Positions 26,465 to 35,148 of a stretch of 64,000 bases of DNA are shown piece by piece (position 1 is the first letter of the stretch; the number at the start of each line of letters is the position of its first letter). The notes beneath the pieces were generated by a model that saw only the letters and a list, made by a program, of their open reading frames with translations, had not been told where the DNA came from and made no database searches. The stretch is taken from NCBI GenBank assembly GCA_902763885.1, contig CACWTU010000002.1:1-64000 (forward strand). The letters are read 5' to 3'. The position numbers and the translations under genes were made by a program. Origin of the DNA: an uncultured Bacteroidales bacterium (lineage in GTDB: Bacteria > Bacteroidota > Bacteroidia > Bacteroidales > Bacteroidaceae).

Positions 26465-26501
26465 AGATTCTCTTTCCAGCTGCAGACCGGAAAGAGAATC
26501 T
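26465..26501 (-). terminator. Intrinsic terminator of pckA
   Basis: A 13-bp perfect stem (26465-26477 with 26489-26501) with an 11-nt loop. Read on the minus strand it is followed by a short T run (TTTGC). It lies about 34 nt after the pckA stop. Confidence 0.7.
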
Positions 26502-26534
26502 CTGAAAATATTTATCTGAAATTACAGATATTCA

Positions 26535-28148
26535 TTAGAGCTTCGGTCCGGCAGCAACGAGAGCCTTACCAGCTTCATTACCCTCATACTTCTTGAAGTT
26601 CTTGATGAAGCGGCCAGCCAGATCCTTAGCCTTCTCCTCCCACTCTGAAGCGTTAGCGTAAGTGTCGCGAGGATCAAGGATTGCAGGATTTACGTTAGGC
26701 AGAGCTGTGGGAACCTCAAAGTCAAAGAAGGGGATCTTCTTGGTCTGAGCCTTCAGGATGCTGCCATCCAGGATAGCGTCGATGATACCACGTGTATCAG
26801 GAATTGAGATACGCTTGCCGGTACCGTTCCAACCGGTGTTAACCAGATAAGCCTTGGCACCGCTCTTCTCCATCTTCTTAACCAGCTCCTCTGCATACTT
26901 GGTAGGATGCAGCTCAAGGAATGCCTGGCCAAAGCAAGCTGAGAATGTGGGAGTGGGCTCGGTGATACCGCGCTCTGTACCGGCCAGCTTAGCTGTGAAA
27001 CCTGACAGGAAGTAGTACTTGGTCTGCTCAGGAGTCAGGATTGATACGGGAGGCAGTACGCCGAATGCATCGGCTGACAGGAAGATAACGTTCTTGGCGT
27101 CAGGACCTGCACTCTTGCCGTTAACCTTCTGGGCAATCTTGTCGATGTGGTCGATAGGATATGATACGCGGGTGTTCTCGGTAACGCTCTTGTCAGCGAA
27201 ATCGATCTTACCGTTCTTGTCAACAGTTACGTTCTCCAGCAGAGCGTTGCGCTTGATGGCACCGTATATGTCGGGCTCGTTCTCCTTGCTCAGATTGATA
27301 ACCTTAGCGTAGCAGCCGCCCTCCAGGTTGAATACGCCCTCATCGTCCCATCCGTGCTCGTCATCACCGATGAGCAGACGCTTAGGATCGGTTGAAAGGG
27401 TGGTCTTACCTGTACCTGACAAACCAAAGAAGATAGCGGTGTTCTTACCCTGCATATCAGTGTTGGCTGAGCAGTGCATTGAAGCGATACCCTGCAGTGG
27501 CAGATAGTAGTTCTGCATTGAGAACATACCCTTCTTCATCTCACCACCGTACCAGGTGTTGATGATAACCTGCTGACGTGACTTTGTGTTGAAAGCAACG
27601 CAGGTATCTGAGTTCAGACCCAGTTCCTTGTAGTTCTCAACCTTAGCCTTGCTGGCGTTGAAGATAACAAAGTTGGGCTGGAACTTCTCAAGTTCCTCAG
27701 CTGAAGGCTGGATGAACATGTTCTTGATGAAGTGAGCCTGCCATGCAACCTCAACGATAAAACGTACTGCAAGACGGGTAGCCTCGTTAGCGCCGCAGAA
27801 AGCGTCAACTACATAAAGCTCCTTGCCGGAAAGCTCCTTGATGGCAATCTCCTTAACCTTTGCCCAAACCTCCTCTGACATGGGGTGGTTATCGTTCTTG
27901 TACTCATCGGAAGTCCACCATACGTTGTTGTGACTCTCATCATTATCAACGATGTATTTGTCCTTAGGAGAACGACCGGTGAAAACGCCGGTCATAACAT
28001 TAACTGCGCCAAGTTCTGTCTCCTGACCCTTGTCATAACCAGTCAGACCAGCCTTTGTCTCCTCCTTGAAGAGGAACTCATAAGAAGGATTGTGTGCAAT
28101 CACGGTTGAACCGTTGATTCCGTACACGCTTAAATCGATTTTTGCCAT
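26535..28148 (-). CDS. pckA: Phosphoenolpyruvate carboxykinase (ATP)
   Basis: A 537-residue enzyme that interconverts oxaloacetate and PEP with ATP. In succinate-forming Bacteroidales it often runs in the carboxylating, ATP-yielding direction. The kinase-1a loop [16 protein letters not shown] is visible, followed by the metal-site segment [22 protein letters not shown]. The substrate region includes [10 protein letters not shown] and [18 protein letters not shown]. Length is normal. Its mRNA probably begins with a stable hairpin (28188-28234), and a terminator follows the gene. Confidence 0.97.
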   Translation of the reverse strand: MAKIDLSVYGINGSTVIAHNPSYEFLFKEETKAGLTGYDKGQETELGAVNVMTGVFTGRSPKDKYIVDNDESHNNVWWTSDEYKNDNHPMSEEVWAKVKEIAIKELSGKELYVVDAFCGANEATRLAVRFIVEVAWQAHFIKNMFIQPSAEELEKFQPNFVIFNASKAKVENYKELGLNSDTCVAFNTKSRQQVIINTWYGGEMKKGMFSMQNYYLPLQGIASMHCSANTDMQGKNTAIFFGLSGTGKTTLSTDPKRLLIGDDEHGWDDEGVFNLEGGCYAKVINLSKENEPDIYGAIKRNALLENVTVDKNGKIDFADKSVTENTRVSYPIDHIDKIAQKVNGKSAGPDAKNVIFLSADAFGVLPPVSILTPEQTKYYFLSGFTAKLAGTERGITEPTPTFSACFGQAFLELHPTKYAEELVKKMEKSGAKAYLVNTGWNGTGKRISIPDTRGIIDAILDGSILKAQTKKIPFFDFEVPTALPNVNPAILDPRDTYANASEWEEKAKDLAGRFIKNFKKYEGNEAGKALVAAGPKL

Positions 28149-28187
28149 TTTTGTTATAGTTAGATTGTTATTAAACTCTCAAATTTA

Positions 28188-28242
28188 TAGCCGGTTCCAA
28201 AGGGCTTTTTGAAAGCACCCTTGTAAACCGGCTACAAAAGTA
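28188..28242 (-). promoter_or_regulatory. pckA -7 box and hairpin at the 5' end of the leader
   Basis: On the minus strand TACTTTTG (28235-28242) is a perfect -7 box. Immediately downstream, arms 28226-28234 and 28188-28196 (AACCGGCTA and TAGCCGGTT) pair perfectly, with a second nested stem AAGGG.../...CCCTT inside. The transcript would thus start in or next to this hairpin, which may protect the mRNA or act in regulation. The leader is about 80 nt. Confidence 0.55.
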
Positions 28243-28341
28243 ATTCCTTTTTAAGGGATGGAAAAATCCGGAAAGCCTTTTTACCTCAACTTACTCATTA
28301 TTTAATATTTTGTAACAAAACTGCCTATCGCACTTTGCAAA

Positions 28342-28372
28342 TGACCCAATAGGGACAGCCCCCTTTGGGTCA
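28342..28372. repeat. Palindromic element E5, single unit, at the esterase stop codon
   Basis: A 31-nt unit with inverted ends TGACCCAA and TTGGGTCA around the core AGGGACAGCCCCC. Its outer TGA (28372-28370 on the minus strand) is the stop codon of the esterase gene. The left 17 nt are identical to the start of element E3. Confidence 0.7.
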
Positions 28373-29545
28373 TTTCCACTTGTAGTTGTTGCGCCACAGG
28401 CCGGGCAGGAAGTGGTAGTAGAGCAGATGGCGCCAGGTTACCAGGTCATGGGCACCGGGAGCGTCATCATCATACTCGTGCTTTACGCCAAGCTCGTCCA
28501 ACTGGTTGTGCAGGGTGGTGTGACGGCCCATGAAACCGGTCTCGTACTGGCCTCCGCCCACAAAGAGATAGTCTATCTTATTGTTTACATCGGGCTCCTT
28601 GATGGCGGGAGTCTCTTCAAGGCCGATGGCTGCGCTCAACAGACCGGCCGATCCGAACACGTCAAGGTTGCGGAATGCCACGTACTGGGTCATACGGCCA
28701 CCCATTGACAGACCGCTCAGGGCACGTGCGTGCTTATTCTTGATACAGCTGTAGTGCGACTCCACAAAGGGTATGATATTGTCAATCAGATCCCTCTCAA
28801 TCATGGGGAATGCCAGCTCGGTATGCTGTGGATGGCTGCGGGTAACCATCTGGTCATTGGGGAATACCACAATCATCTCACGGGCCTTACCCTCGGCAAT
28901 CACGTTGTCCAGGATCCAGTTGGCGCGTCCGTGCATGATCCAGGTCTCGGTAAGGTCGCCCGAACCGCCCATGAGATAGAGTACGGGGTACTTTTTCTTG
29001 GGGTTGTAGTTAGCCGGGGTATATACTATCAGATCACGCAGGCCATTTGTCACGTTTGAGTAGTAGTAATGGGTTGTCCATGCACCGTGCGGTACATCGG
29101 GCTTGGGATCATACCATGCGGGCTCGTCGCCGTGAACGAACAGCATGCTGAATGAAGGCATGGCTGCATGGCCGGTGAACTGGTTGTTGGCATCGATGTT
29201 TTGGACTCCGTCAATGATGATGTAGTACAGATAAATCTCAGGAGCAAGCGGGCCGATGGTCAGTTCCCAAACACCGTTATCGCCTTTGGTAAAGTTGGGG
29301 CGCTGACGGTTGTTGCCTACAAACATGGAGCCGGTAAGCTGAACTGTAGTGGCGTTGGGGGCATTCACGCGGAACGTCACGGTGTGGTCATCATGAACCT
29401 CAGGTGAGAGTACACGGCAGTTATAAGGAAGTATGCCCTCAGGCTCAGTGCGCTGAGGGTCATACTGTATGTTCACTCTTGACTGCTGCGCCATCAGGGG
29501 CAGAGCGGCCAGCATGAGAGCTGACAGGAATAGTGAGCGTTTCAT
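28370..29545 (-). CDS. CE1-type esterase with N-terminal CBM48-like domain
   Basis: A 391-residue secreted esterase. A signal peptide (MKRSLFLSALMLAALPLMAQ) precedes an Ig-like CBM48/E-set domain at about residues 45-125 (VTFRVNAPNATTVQLTGSMF, GVWELTIGPLAPEIYLYYI). The alpha/beta hydrolase domain at about 155-391 has the nucleophile Ser280 in ALSGLSMGGR and a likely catalytic His in APGAHDLVTW. The arrangement matches feruloyl/acetyl esterases of family CE1 that remove acyl groups from plant polysaccharides; the exact substrate is not evident. It is translationally coupled (TAATG) to the tandem esterase upstream. Its stop codon is part of element E5. Confidence 0.88.
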   Translation of the reverse strand: MKRSLFLSALMLAALPLMAQQSRVNIQYDPQRTEPEGILPYNCRVLSPEVHDDHTVTFRVNAPNATTVQLTGSMFVGNNRQRPNFTKGDNGVWELTIGPLAPEIYLYYIIIDGVQNIDANNQFTGHAAMPSFSMLFVHGDEPAWYDPKPDVPHGAWTTHYYYSNVTNGLRDLIVYTPANYNPKKKYPVLYLMGGSGDLTETWIMHGRANWILDNVIAEGKAREMIVVFPNDQMVTRSHPQHTELAFPMIERDLIDNIIPFVESHYSCIKNKHARALSGLSMGGRMTQYVAFRNLDVFGSAGLLSAAIGLEETPAIKEPDVNNKIDYLFVGGGQYETGFMGRHTTLHNQLDELGVKHEYDDDAPGAHDLVTWRHLLYYHFLPGLWRNNYKWK

Positions 29546-31875
29546 TACTTGAACAGTTCCTTAACGGTTAATTCAAGATAGTCACGGCAGTTCATCCAGG
29601 TATGGCCTCCCTCAGGGTTGTAGAAGGTGTGCTTGAGGCCGTTATCAGTCAGATACTTGTCAAGGCCGAGTGACTGCTGGATAAGGAAGTCTGACTTACC
29701 GGTGCCCAGGAACATGAACTTGAGTTTCTTCTGCAGGTCCTTGATGGTAGCGTATGTTCCGTCCTTGAAGGCATTCTCATACTCGCTGGCGCTGAAGATG
29801 GCGGGAGCGTATGCGGCTACGTAGTGGAACTTGTCAGGATTGCCAAGTCCTGCTGCCAATGTCTGGCGGCCACCCAGTGAGAATCCGGCAATGGCACGGT
29901 TATCGGCATCCTTGAGAACGTTGTAGTTCTTCTCAATGAAAGGAATAACCTCCTCTACAAACTCCTTGGTGGTGAGAACTACATCAGTAGCGTTGTATGA
30001 CTGAGCCTTGCCCTGGAGAATCATCTCAGGATATGGGTTGGCGTAAGGCATAACCACAATCATGCGCTTGGCATCACCCTTGGCAATCATGTTGTCCAGG
30101 ATGTTGTTCATCTGACCTACCTTGAACCAGGTCTCGTAGGTATCGGTCATACCGTGAATCAGATAGAGAACAGGGAGTTTCTCCTTGCCGTTGGGATCAT
30201 ACCCGGCAGGGGTATAGACGCACATGGGGCGCTCTATGCCGCAGGCCTTTGAGAAATAGTAGCGGTATGATACCTTGCCGTGGGGTACATCCTGGATGTC
30301 CTGGACGGAAGGAGCGGTGCCGCGTACATCGACAAGGCTGTACTTGAAGTTCTCGTTGGGGAATATGTGCATGTTGTTGGGGTCAGCCACCTGTGTGCCG
30401 TCAATCTGGAAGGCATAAGGATAGATATCGGGAACATCGGGCTTTACAGTGATGCTCCATACGCCACGGTCATCCTTCTCCATAGGCTTGGTGCCGTCGA
30501 ACATCTGGCACTCCAGCAGAACTTTCTCAGCATCTGGGGCCTGGCAACGGAAAGTCACACTGCCGTCCTCATTGTATTCAGGTGATTTTACGCCTGCGGG
30601 GAAGAGGCTTGACATGAGTGAACCGGTAAGACGTGAAGGCTCAGCACCGCCCAGTTTCTCCAGACGTACCTTCTCAGCCTCCTCAAGGCTCATGCTCTCT
30701 TTTACTGCTGCATCTATAACCTTCTGGTCCTGGAAGAGCAGCGGGAATGATTTCTCCAGCCAGTAACGGGCGTTCATCCAGGTGTGTCCGTATTTATCGT
30801 GAGTGAATACCTTTACGTTCTTGATGTTATGACGGTCAAGCATCTGCATCAGGTCCTTTGAGTTTCCGTACAGGAAATCATCAGTACCTATGCCAAGCCA
30901 GAACAGATGCACCTTCTTATTGAAGGCCTCCGAATCCTCAAACTGGCTGTCACGGACCTGAGTGAATGAGCTGTATGAGCACAGGTAAGAGAACTTGTCA
31001 AGGTTTGCAAGGCCGATGGCCATACCCTGATTTCCGCCACGTGAGAAACCGCCGATACCGCGATGGTCGGCATCGTTGATGGTGCGGTAGTTGCTCTCTA
31101 CGAAAGGCATCAGTACATCGGTGAAATCCTGGTTGAAGTTGTAACCTCCGCCCATGCCGCCGAATCCGCCCATACCGAATCCGCCCATGCCGCCGCCTTG
31201 GCGCTGGGGCTCACGCTCGGTCTTGAGCAGTGTGGCGTTTCCGTAGGGCAGTACCAGGATCATCTCCTTGGCCTTACCCTCAGCAATGAGGTTGTCAAGG
31301 ATCAGATTCATCTTACCTACCTTGAAATATACCTCCTCAGTATCAGTGGTACCGCTGATGAGATACATAACGGGGTATTTCTTGTCCTTGTTCTTGGGAT
31401 CGTCATAGAAAGGCGGGGTATATACGATTACAGGAATGAACATCTTGAGTCCGGGTGACCAGTAGTTCAGGTAATCCACGCTGCCGTGGGGAACATCCTT
31501 GAGGGCGCTCAGCTTGTCACCACGCATATCAAGAAGGCTGTTCTTGAAGGTCTCGTTGGGGAACCACTCGGCGCACTGGGGGTCCATTACGTTGATGCCG
31601 TCCACCTCAAAATGATAGGGGTAGATATCGGGTTCTGCAGGGCCTACGGTTACGGTCCATACACCGTTTGCTCCCTTGGTCATATCAACGGCCTCGCTGA
31701 ACTGTGTCCAGACCTTAACTGACTTGGCGTTGTTGTTCTGGTAGTTGAAAGTCACTGTGTTGTCAGCGTTTATGACGGTTGACTTGACCTGAGGGCCGAA
31801 TCCGCCGGGCTGAGCCTGTACTGCTCCTGTTATGGCTATGGCCAGCAGGAGAGTGAAAAACTTGATGATTCTCAT
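29545..31875 (-). CDS. Tandem CE1-type esterase: two CBM48-like plus hydrolase modules
   Basis: A 776-residue secreted protein containing two copies of the domain pair seen in the downstream gene. After the signal peptide, an E-set/CBM48-like domain (about 30-120) leads into a hydrolase with Ser278 in GIGGFSRGGNQG. A second E-set (about 430-520) leads into a hydrolase with Ser666 in AIAGFSLGGRQT. Both hydrolases keep a C-terminal His (YGHTWMN and GGHTWMN). The first has a Gly/Met-rich insert at 227-244. Two active sites could attack two acyl types or raise avidity. The domain similarity to the next gene suggests duplication. It overlaps that gene by 1 nt. Confidence 0.88.
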   Translation of the reverse strand: MRIIKFFTLLLAIAITGAVQAQPGGFGPQVKSTVINADNTVTFNYQNNNAKSVKVWTQFSEAVDMTKGANGVWTVTVGPAEPDIYPYHFEVDGINVMDPQCAEWFPNETFKNSLLDMRGDKLSALKDVPHGSVDYLNYWSPGLKMFIPVIVYTPPFYDDPKNKDKKYPVMYLISGTTDTEEVYFKVGKMNLILDNLIAEGKAKEMILVLPYGNATLLKTEREPQRQGGGMGGFGMGGFGGMGGGYNFNQDFTDVLMPFVESNYRTINDADHRGIGGFSRGGNQGMAIGLANLDKFSYLCSYSSFTQVRDSQFEDSEAFNKKVHLFWLGIGTDDFLYGNSKDLMQMLDRHNIKNVKVFTHDKYGHTWMNARYWLEKSFPLLFQDQKVIDAAVKESMSLEEAEKVRLEKLGGAEPSRLTGSLMSSLFPAGVKSPEYNEDGSVTFRCQAPDAEKVLLECQMFDGTKPMEKDDRGVWSITVKPDVPDIYPYAFQIDGTQVADPNNMHIFPNENFKYSLVDVRGTAPSVQDIQDVPHGKVSYRYYFSKACGIERPMCVYTPAGYDPNGKEKLPVLYLIHGMTDTYETWFKVGQMNNILDNMIAKGDAKRMIVVMPYANPYPEMILQGKAQSYNATDVVLTTKEFVEEVIPFIEKNYNVLKDADNRAIAGFSLGGRQTLAAGLGNPDKFHYVAAYAPAIFSASEYENAFKDGTYATIKDLQKKLKFMFLGTGKSDFLIQQSLGLDKYLTDNGLKHTFYNPEGGHTWMNCRDYLELTVKELFK

Positions 31876-31962
31876 AATCTGTATTTAATGTGTAATGTTT
31901 TTTTCGGGCCTTGAAGATACCCATTTTAATCAGAATAATAATTGTTTTTGTAGCAAAATATG

Positions 31963-31970
31963 TACTTTTG
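31963..31970 (+). promoter_or_regulatory. -7 box of upp
   Basis: TACTTTTG is a perfect -7 box. A TTG lies 18 nt upstream at 31942-31944. The leader to the start at 32045 is about 70 nt. The rest of the 169-nt divergent gap shows no other clear signal. Confidence 0.55.
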
Positions 31971-32044
31971 TTCAATTTTGATTTGCTGCAGATAGGGTAA
32001 AACATACGGTTGCTGCAATTAACGGACAACAATAAAACTACAAT

Positions 32045-32695
32045 ATGGAAGTAATAGATTTCAACAAACAGAACAGTATTCTGAACCAGTTCATCGCTGA
32101 GATTCGTGATGTAAACATTCAGAAAGACCAGATGCGTTTCCGCCGTAACCTGGAGCGTATTGGTGAGATTATGGCTCTTGAGGTTAGTAAGAAGCTTAAC
32201 TATGTAACCAAGGAGGTTACCACTCCACTGGGTTCCACTACCATCAATGTACCTGAGGAGGATATAGTTCTTGGTACTGTTTTCCGTGCAGGCTTGCCTC
32301 TTCATCAGGGCTTCCATAACTATTTTGACCATTGCGAGAACGCATTTGTATCGGCCTATCGCAAGTATCTGGATGAGGTGAACTTTGACGTTCACATTGA
32401 GTATATGGCTTCACCCAAACTGGATGGCAAGACCCTTATCCTGGTTGACCCGATGCTTGCTACCGGTAACAGTATGTATCTGGCATACCGCGCCCTGCTG
32501 CTTAAGGGAACTCCCGCCAAGGTACATCTGTGCTCAGTTATTGCAGCTCAGGCTGGTGTTGATTACGTGTGCAAGATGTTCCCGCAAGACAATGTAACTC
32601 TCTGGTGCGCCGCAGTGGATCCGGAGCTGAACAGCCACGCCTACATCATCCCGGGTCTGGGTGATGCCGGCGACCTCTGCTTTGGTGAAAAATAG
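32045..32695 (+). CDS. upp: Uracil phosphoribosyltransferase
   Basis: A 216-residue type I phosphoribosyltransferase that salvages uracil to UMP. The PRPP loop is in LVDPMLATGNSM, and the uracil-binding tail is PGLGDAGDLCFG, which separates UPRTase from orotate PRTase. RAGLPLHQG is the usual substrate region. Its stop codon is followed after 2 nt by palindromic element E6. Confidence 0.92.
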   Translation: MEVIDFNKQNSILNQFIAEIRDVNIQKDQMRFRRNLERIGEIMALEVSKKLNYVTKEVTTPLGSTTINVPEEDIVLGTVFRAGLPLHQGFHNYFDHCENAFVSAYRKYLDEVNFDVHIEYMASPKLDGKTLILVDPMLATGNSMYLAYRALLLKGTPAKVHLCSVIAAQAGVDYVCKMFPQDNVTLWCAAVDPELNSHAYIIPGLGDAGDLCFGEK

Positions 32696-32697
32696 TA

Positions 32698-32720
32698 CAA
32701 TTGGGGTCAGGCCCCTTTTG
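32698..32720. repeat. Palindromic element E6, single unit, after upp
   Basis: A 23-nt unit matching the E4 arm at 21 of 23 positions, with the core GGGGTC-A-GGCCCC followed by TTTTG. It starts 2 nt after the upp stop. The hairpin plus T run may act as a weak terminator. Confidence 0.65.
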
Positions 32721-32763
32721 TATCTTTTTCTCACGAAATAGTCCAATTATTAACCCAAAACTT

Positions 32764-35094
32764 ATGAAAAAAACCTTATTGACAGCCACAGCCTTGATAT
32801 GCGGTGCAGTGGCGTGGGCTCAGCCCAAACTGAGTGCAGACAACATTGACGAGGTGCTTAAGGCAATGACCCTTGAGGAGAAGGCTACCCTGATTGCCGG
32901 TGGAGGATGGGGTAGCATGAGTGCCGGTTCCATGACGGCATCGGACATTGCCAATGTTCCCGGAGCTGCCGGTTCCACACAGCCTATAGCCCGCTTGGGA
33001 ATACCTAAGACCATATTGGCCGACGGTCCCGCCGGACTGCGTATCAACCCCACCCGACAGGGTGACAGCCAGACCTATTACTGCACAGGTTTCCCTGTAG
33101 GTACTGTTCTGGCCTGCACATGGAATACCGAACTTGTGGAGCAACTGACCACCGCCATGGGCCAGGAGGTCCATGAGTACGGTGTCGATGTACTGCTTGC
33201 TCCCGGCATGAACCTGCACCGTAACCCGCTTTGCGGACGTAACTTTGAGTATTTCTCAGAGGATCCCCTGTTGAGCGGAAAGATATCGGCCGCCTACGTA
33301 AGGGGCGTGCAGAAGAATGACGTGGGTGTATCGGTCAAGCACTTTGCCGCCAATGACCAGGAGATAAACCGCAGTGAGAACGATGCACGCATCAACCCGC
33401 GTGCCCTGCGTGAACTCTACCTCAAGAACTTTGAGATTACCATCCGTGAGGCCAAACCTTGGACCGTGATGTCGTCGTACAACAAGCTGAACGGAGGCTA
33501 CACACAGCAGAGCCATGACCTGCTTACCGGATTCCTGCGTGACGAGTGGGGATTTGAGGGTATCGTTATGACTGACTGGGGTAACAAGGCCGGAACGGTC
33601 GATGCCGTCAAGGCCGGTAATGACCTTATGGAGCCGGGTGACCGCTCTGAGTCGCAGCGCGTCATAGAGGCTGTCAACAACGGAACTCTGGATATAGCAG
33701 ACCTGGACCGTAACGTACGCCGTCTGCTGGAATACATTGTAAAGACCCCCAATTTCAAGAAGTACAAGTTCTCAAACAAGCCTGATCTGGACGGTCATGC
33801 CAAGATGGTCCGTGAAGCCGCAGCCGAGGGTATGGTACTGCTCAAGAACAGTGGCAACCTGCCTATGGAAGCCAAGGGCAGCATAGCTCTGTTTGGACTG
33901 AGTGCATACAAGTCAATTGCCGGCGGTACAGGTTCGGGTAACGTGAACAAACCTTATATCCGTAACATCAGCGAAGGTCTTGAGGCTGCCGGATTCACAC
34001 TTGATTCACGCCTTACTGATTTCTACGCAAAGCATCGTGAGTATGTGGCCAGCCAGAGTGCACTTGGTATGGGCGGTGGCCGCAACGTGATGCTGGGTGA
34101 AGCTGTATTGCCCGAGGTTGCCATCAACCGTGCTGCTGTACAGGCCTGTGCACAGCGTAATGACGCAGCTATTGTAGTAATAGGCCGTAATGCCGGTGAG
34201 GGTGACGACCGCCGCATGGTCGATGATTTTGAACTGACCGATGTAGAGCGCGCCCTGCTGCGTGATGTCTGCAATGAGTTCCATAAGGTGGGCAAGAAAG
34301 TCACCGTGGTAATGAATATCGGTGGTGTAATTGAGACCGCTTCATGGAAGGGACAACCTGATGCCATCCTGCTGGCCTGGACTCCCGGACAGGAGGTAGG
34401 TAATTCAGTTGCCGATGTCTTGACCGGAAAGTCCAATCCGTCCGGCAAACTCTCCATGACATTCCCTGTATCATATCTTGACATACCGTCATCGGCCAAC
34501 TTCCCCTACAACGGCCAGGTTCAGCAACAGCAGGGACGTGGCGGATTCGGCGGCCGTAACGCAGGCAACAAGGATATTGACTACACCAACTATGCCGAGG
34601 GTATCTGGGTTGGTTACCGTTACTTCAATACCGCAGGCGTTGAGGTTTCATATCCGTTCGGCTACGGACTTAGTTACACCACATTTGAGTACAGCAAACC
34701 CTCTGTTAAGGCTAAGGACGGCGGCTTTGAGGCAACCATCACCGTTAAGAACACCGGTAAGGTGGCAGGTAAGGAGGCCGTAGAGGTTTACGTGAGCGCT
34801 CCCGGCGGCGGACTTGTCAAGCCCGAGTCAGAGCTCAAGGCATTCGGTAAGACCCGTTTGCTCAAGCCCGGCGAGAGCCAGACCCTTACCTTCAAGGCCG
34901 ATGCATATACCCTGGCCAGTTTCAATGAGGAGGCCTCAGAGTGGCAGACCGCAGCCGGCAAGTACACCGTGAAGTTCGGTGCCAGCGCAACGGATATCCG
35001 CGCCACCGCAACATTCAGCGGCAAGGCCAGGAACTGGAAGGTTGAGAAACTTCTGCTCCCGCAGCAGACCGTCCAGGAGATTGCAGTCCGCTAA
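32764..35094 (+). CDS. GH3 beta-glycosidase
   Basis: A 776-residue secreted glycoside hydrolase. I start at ATG 32764 because it gives a clean signal peptide (MKKTLLTATALICGAVAWAQ); the frame is open 63 nt further up. The GH3 N-terminal barrel (about 28-335) has RLGIPKTILADGPAGLR, KHFAANDQEINR and the nucleophile Asp271 in GIVMTDWGN. The C-terminal sandwich (about 365-590) and a fibronectin-III-like domain (about 665-735) follow. A Gln/Gly-rich insertion (QQQQGRGGFGGRN) sits just before GIWVGYRYF. It is probably a beta-glucosidase or beta-xylosidase; specificity is not decided by sequence. Confidence 0.92.
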   Translation: MKKTLLTATALICGAVAWAQPKLSADNIDEVLKAMTLEEKATLIAGGGWGSMSAGSMTASDIANVPGAAGSTQPIARLGIPKTILADGPAGLRINPTRQGDSQTYYCTGFPVGTVLACTWNTELVEQLTTAMGQEVHEYGVDVLLAPGMNLHRNPLCGRNFEYFSEDPLLSGKISAAYVRGVQKNDVGVSVKHFAANDQEINRSENDARINPRALRELYLKNFEITIREAKPWTVMSSYNKLNGGYTQQSHDLLTGFLRDEWGFEGIVMTDWGNKAGTVDAVKAGNDLMEPGDRSESQRVIEAVNNGTLDIADLDRNVRRLLEYIVKTPNFKKYKFSNKPDLDGHAKMVREAAAEGMVLLKNSGNLPMEAKGSIALFGLSAYKSIAGGTGSGNVNKPYIRNISEGLEAAGFTLDSRLTDFYAKHREYVASQSALGMGGGRNVMLGEAVLPEVAINRAAVQACAQRNDAAIVVIGRNAGEGDDRRMVDDFELTDVERALLRDVCNEFHKVGKKVTVVMNIGGVIETASWKGQPDAILLAWTPGQEVGNSVADVLTGKSNPSGKLSMTFPVSYLDIPSSANFPYNGQVQQQQGRGGFGGRNAGNKDIDYTNYAEGIWVGYRYFNTAGVEVSYPFGYGLSYTTFEYSKPSVKAKDGGFEATITVKNTGKVAGKEAVEVYVSAPGGGLVKPESELKAFGKTRLLKPGESQTLTFKADAYTLASFNEEASEWQTAAGKYTVKFGASATDIRATATFSGKARNWKVEKLLLPQQTVQEIAVR

Positions 35095-35105
35095 ATTCTT
35101 TATCG

Positions 35106-35145
35106 AAAAAAGAGGGTTCCAATCATCAGGGAACCCTCTTTTTTT
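35106..35145. terminator. Bidirectional terminator between GH3 and GH127-esterase genes
   Basis: A 15-bp perfect stem (35106-35120 with 35130-35144), A-rich on the left and T-rich on the right, so it can stop transcripts from both converging genes. Confidence 0.9.
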
Positions 35146-35148
35146 ATA

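Noticed and set aside
32701-32763. Upstream ATG-less extension of the GH3 frame
   Set aside because: It runs through element E6 and would bury the signal peptide that starts at 32764.
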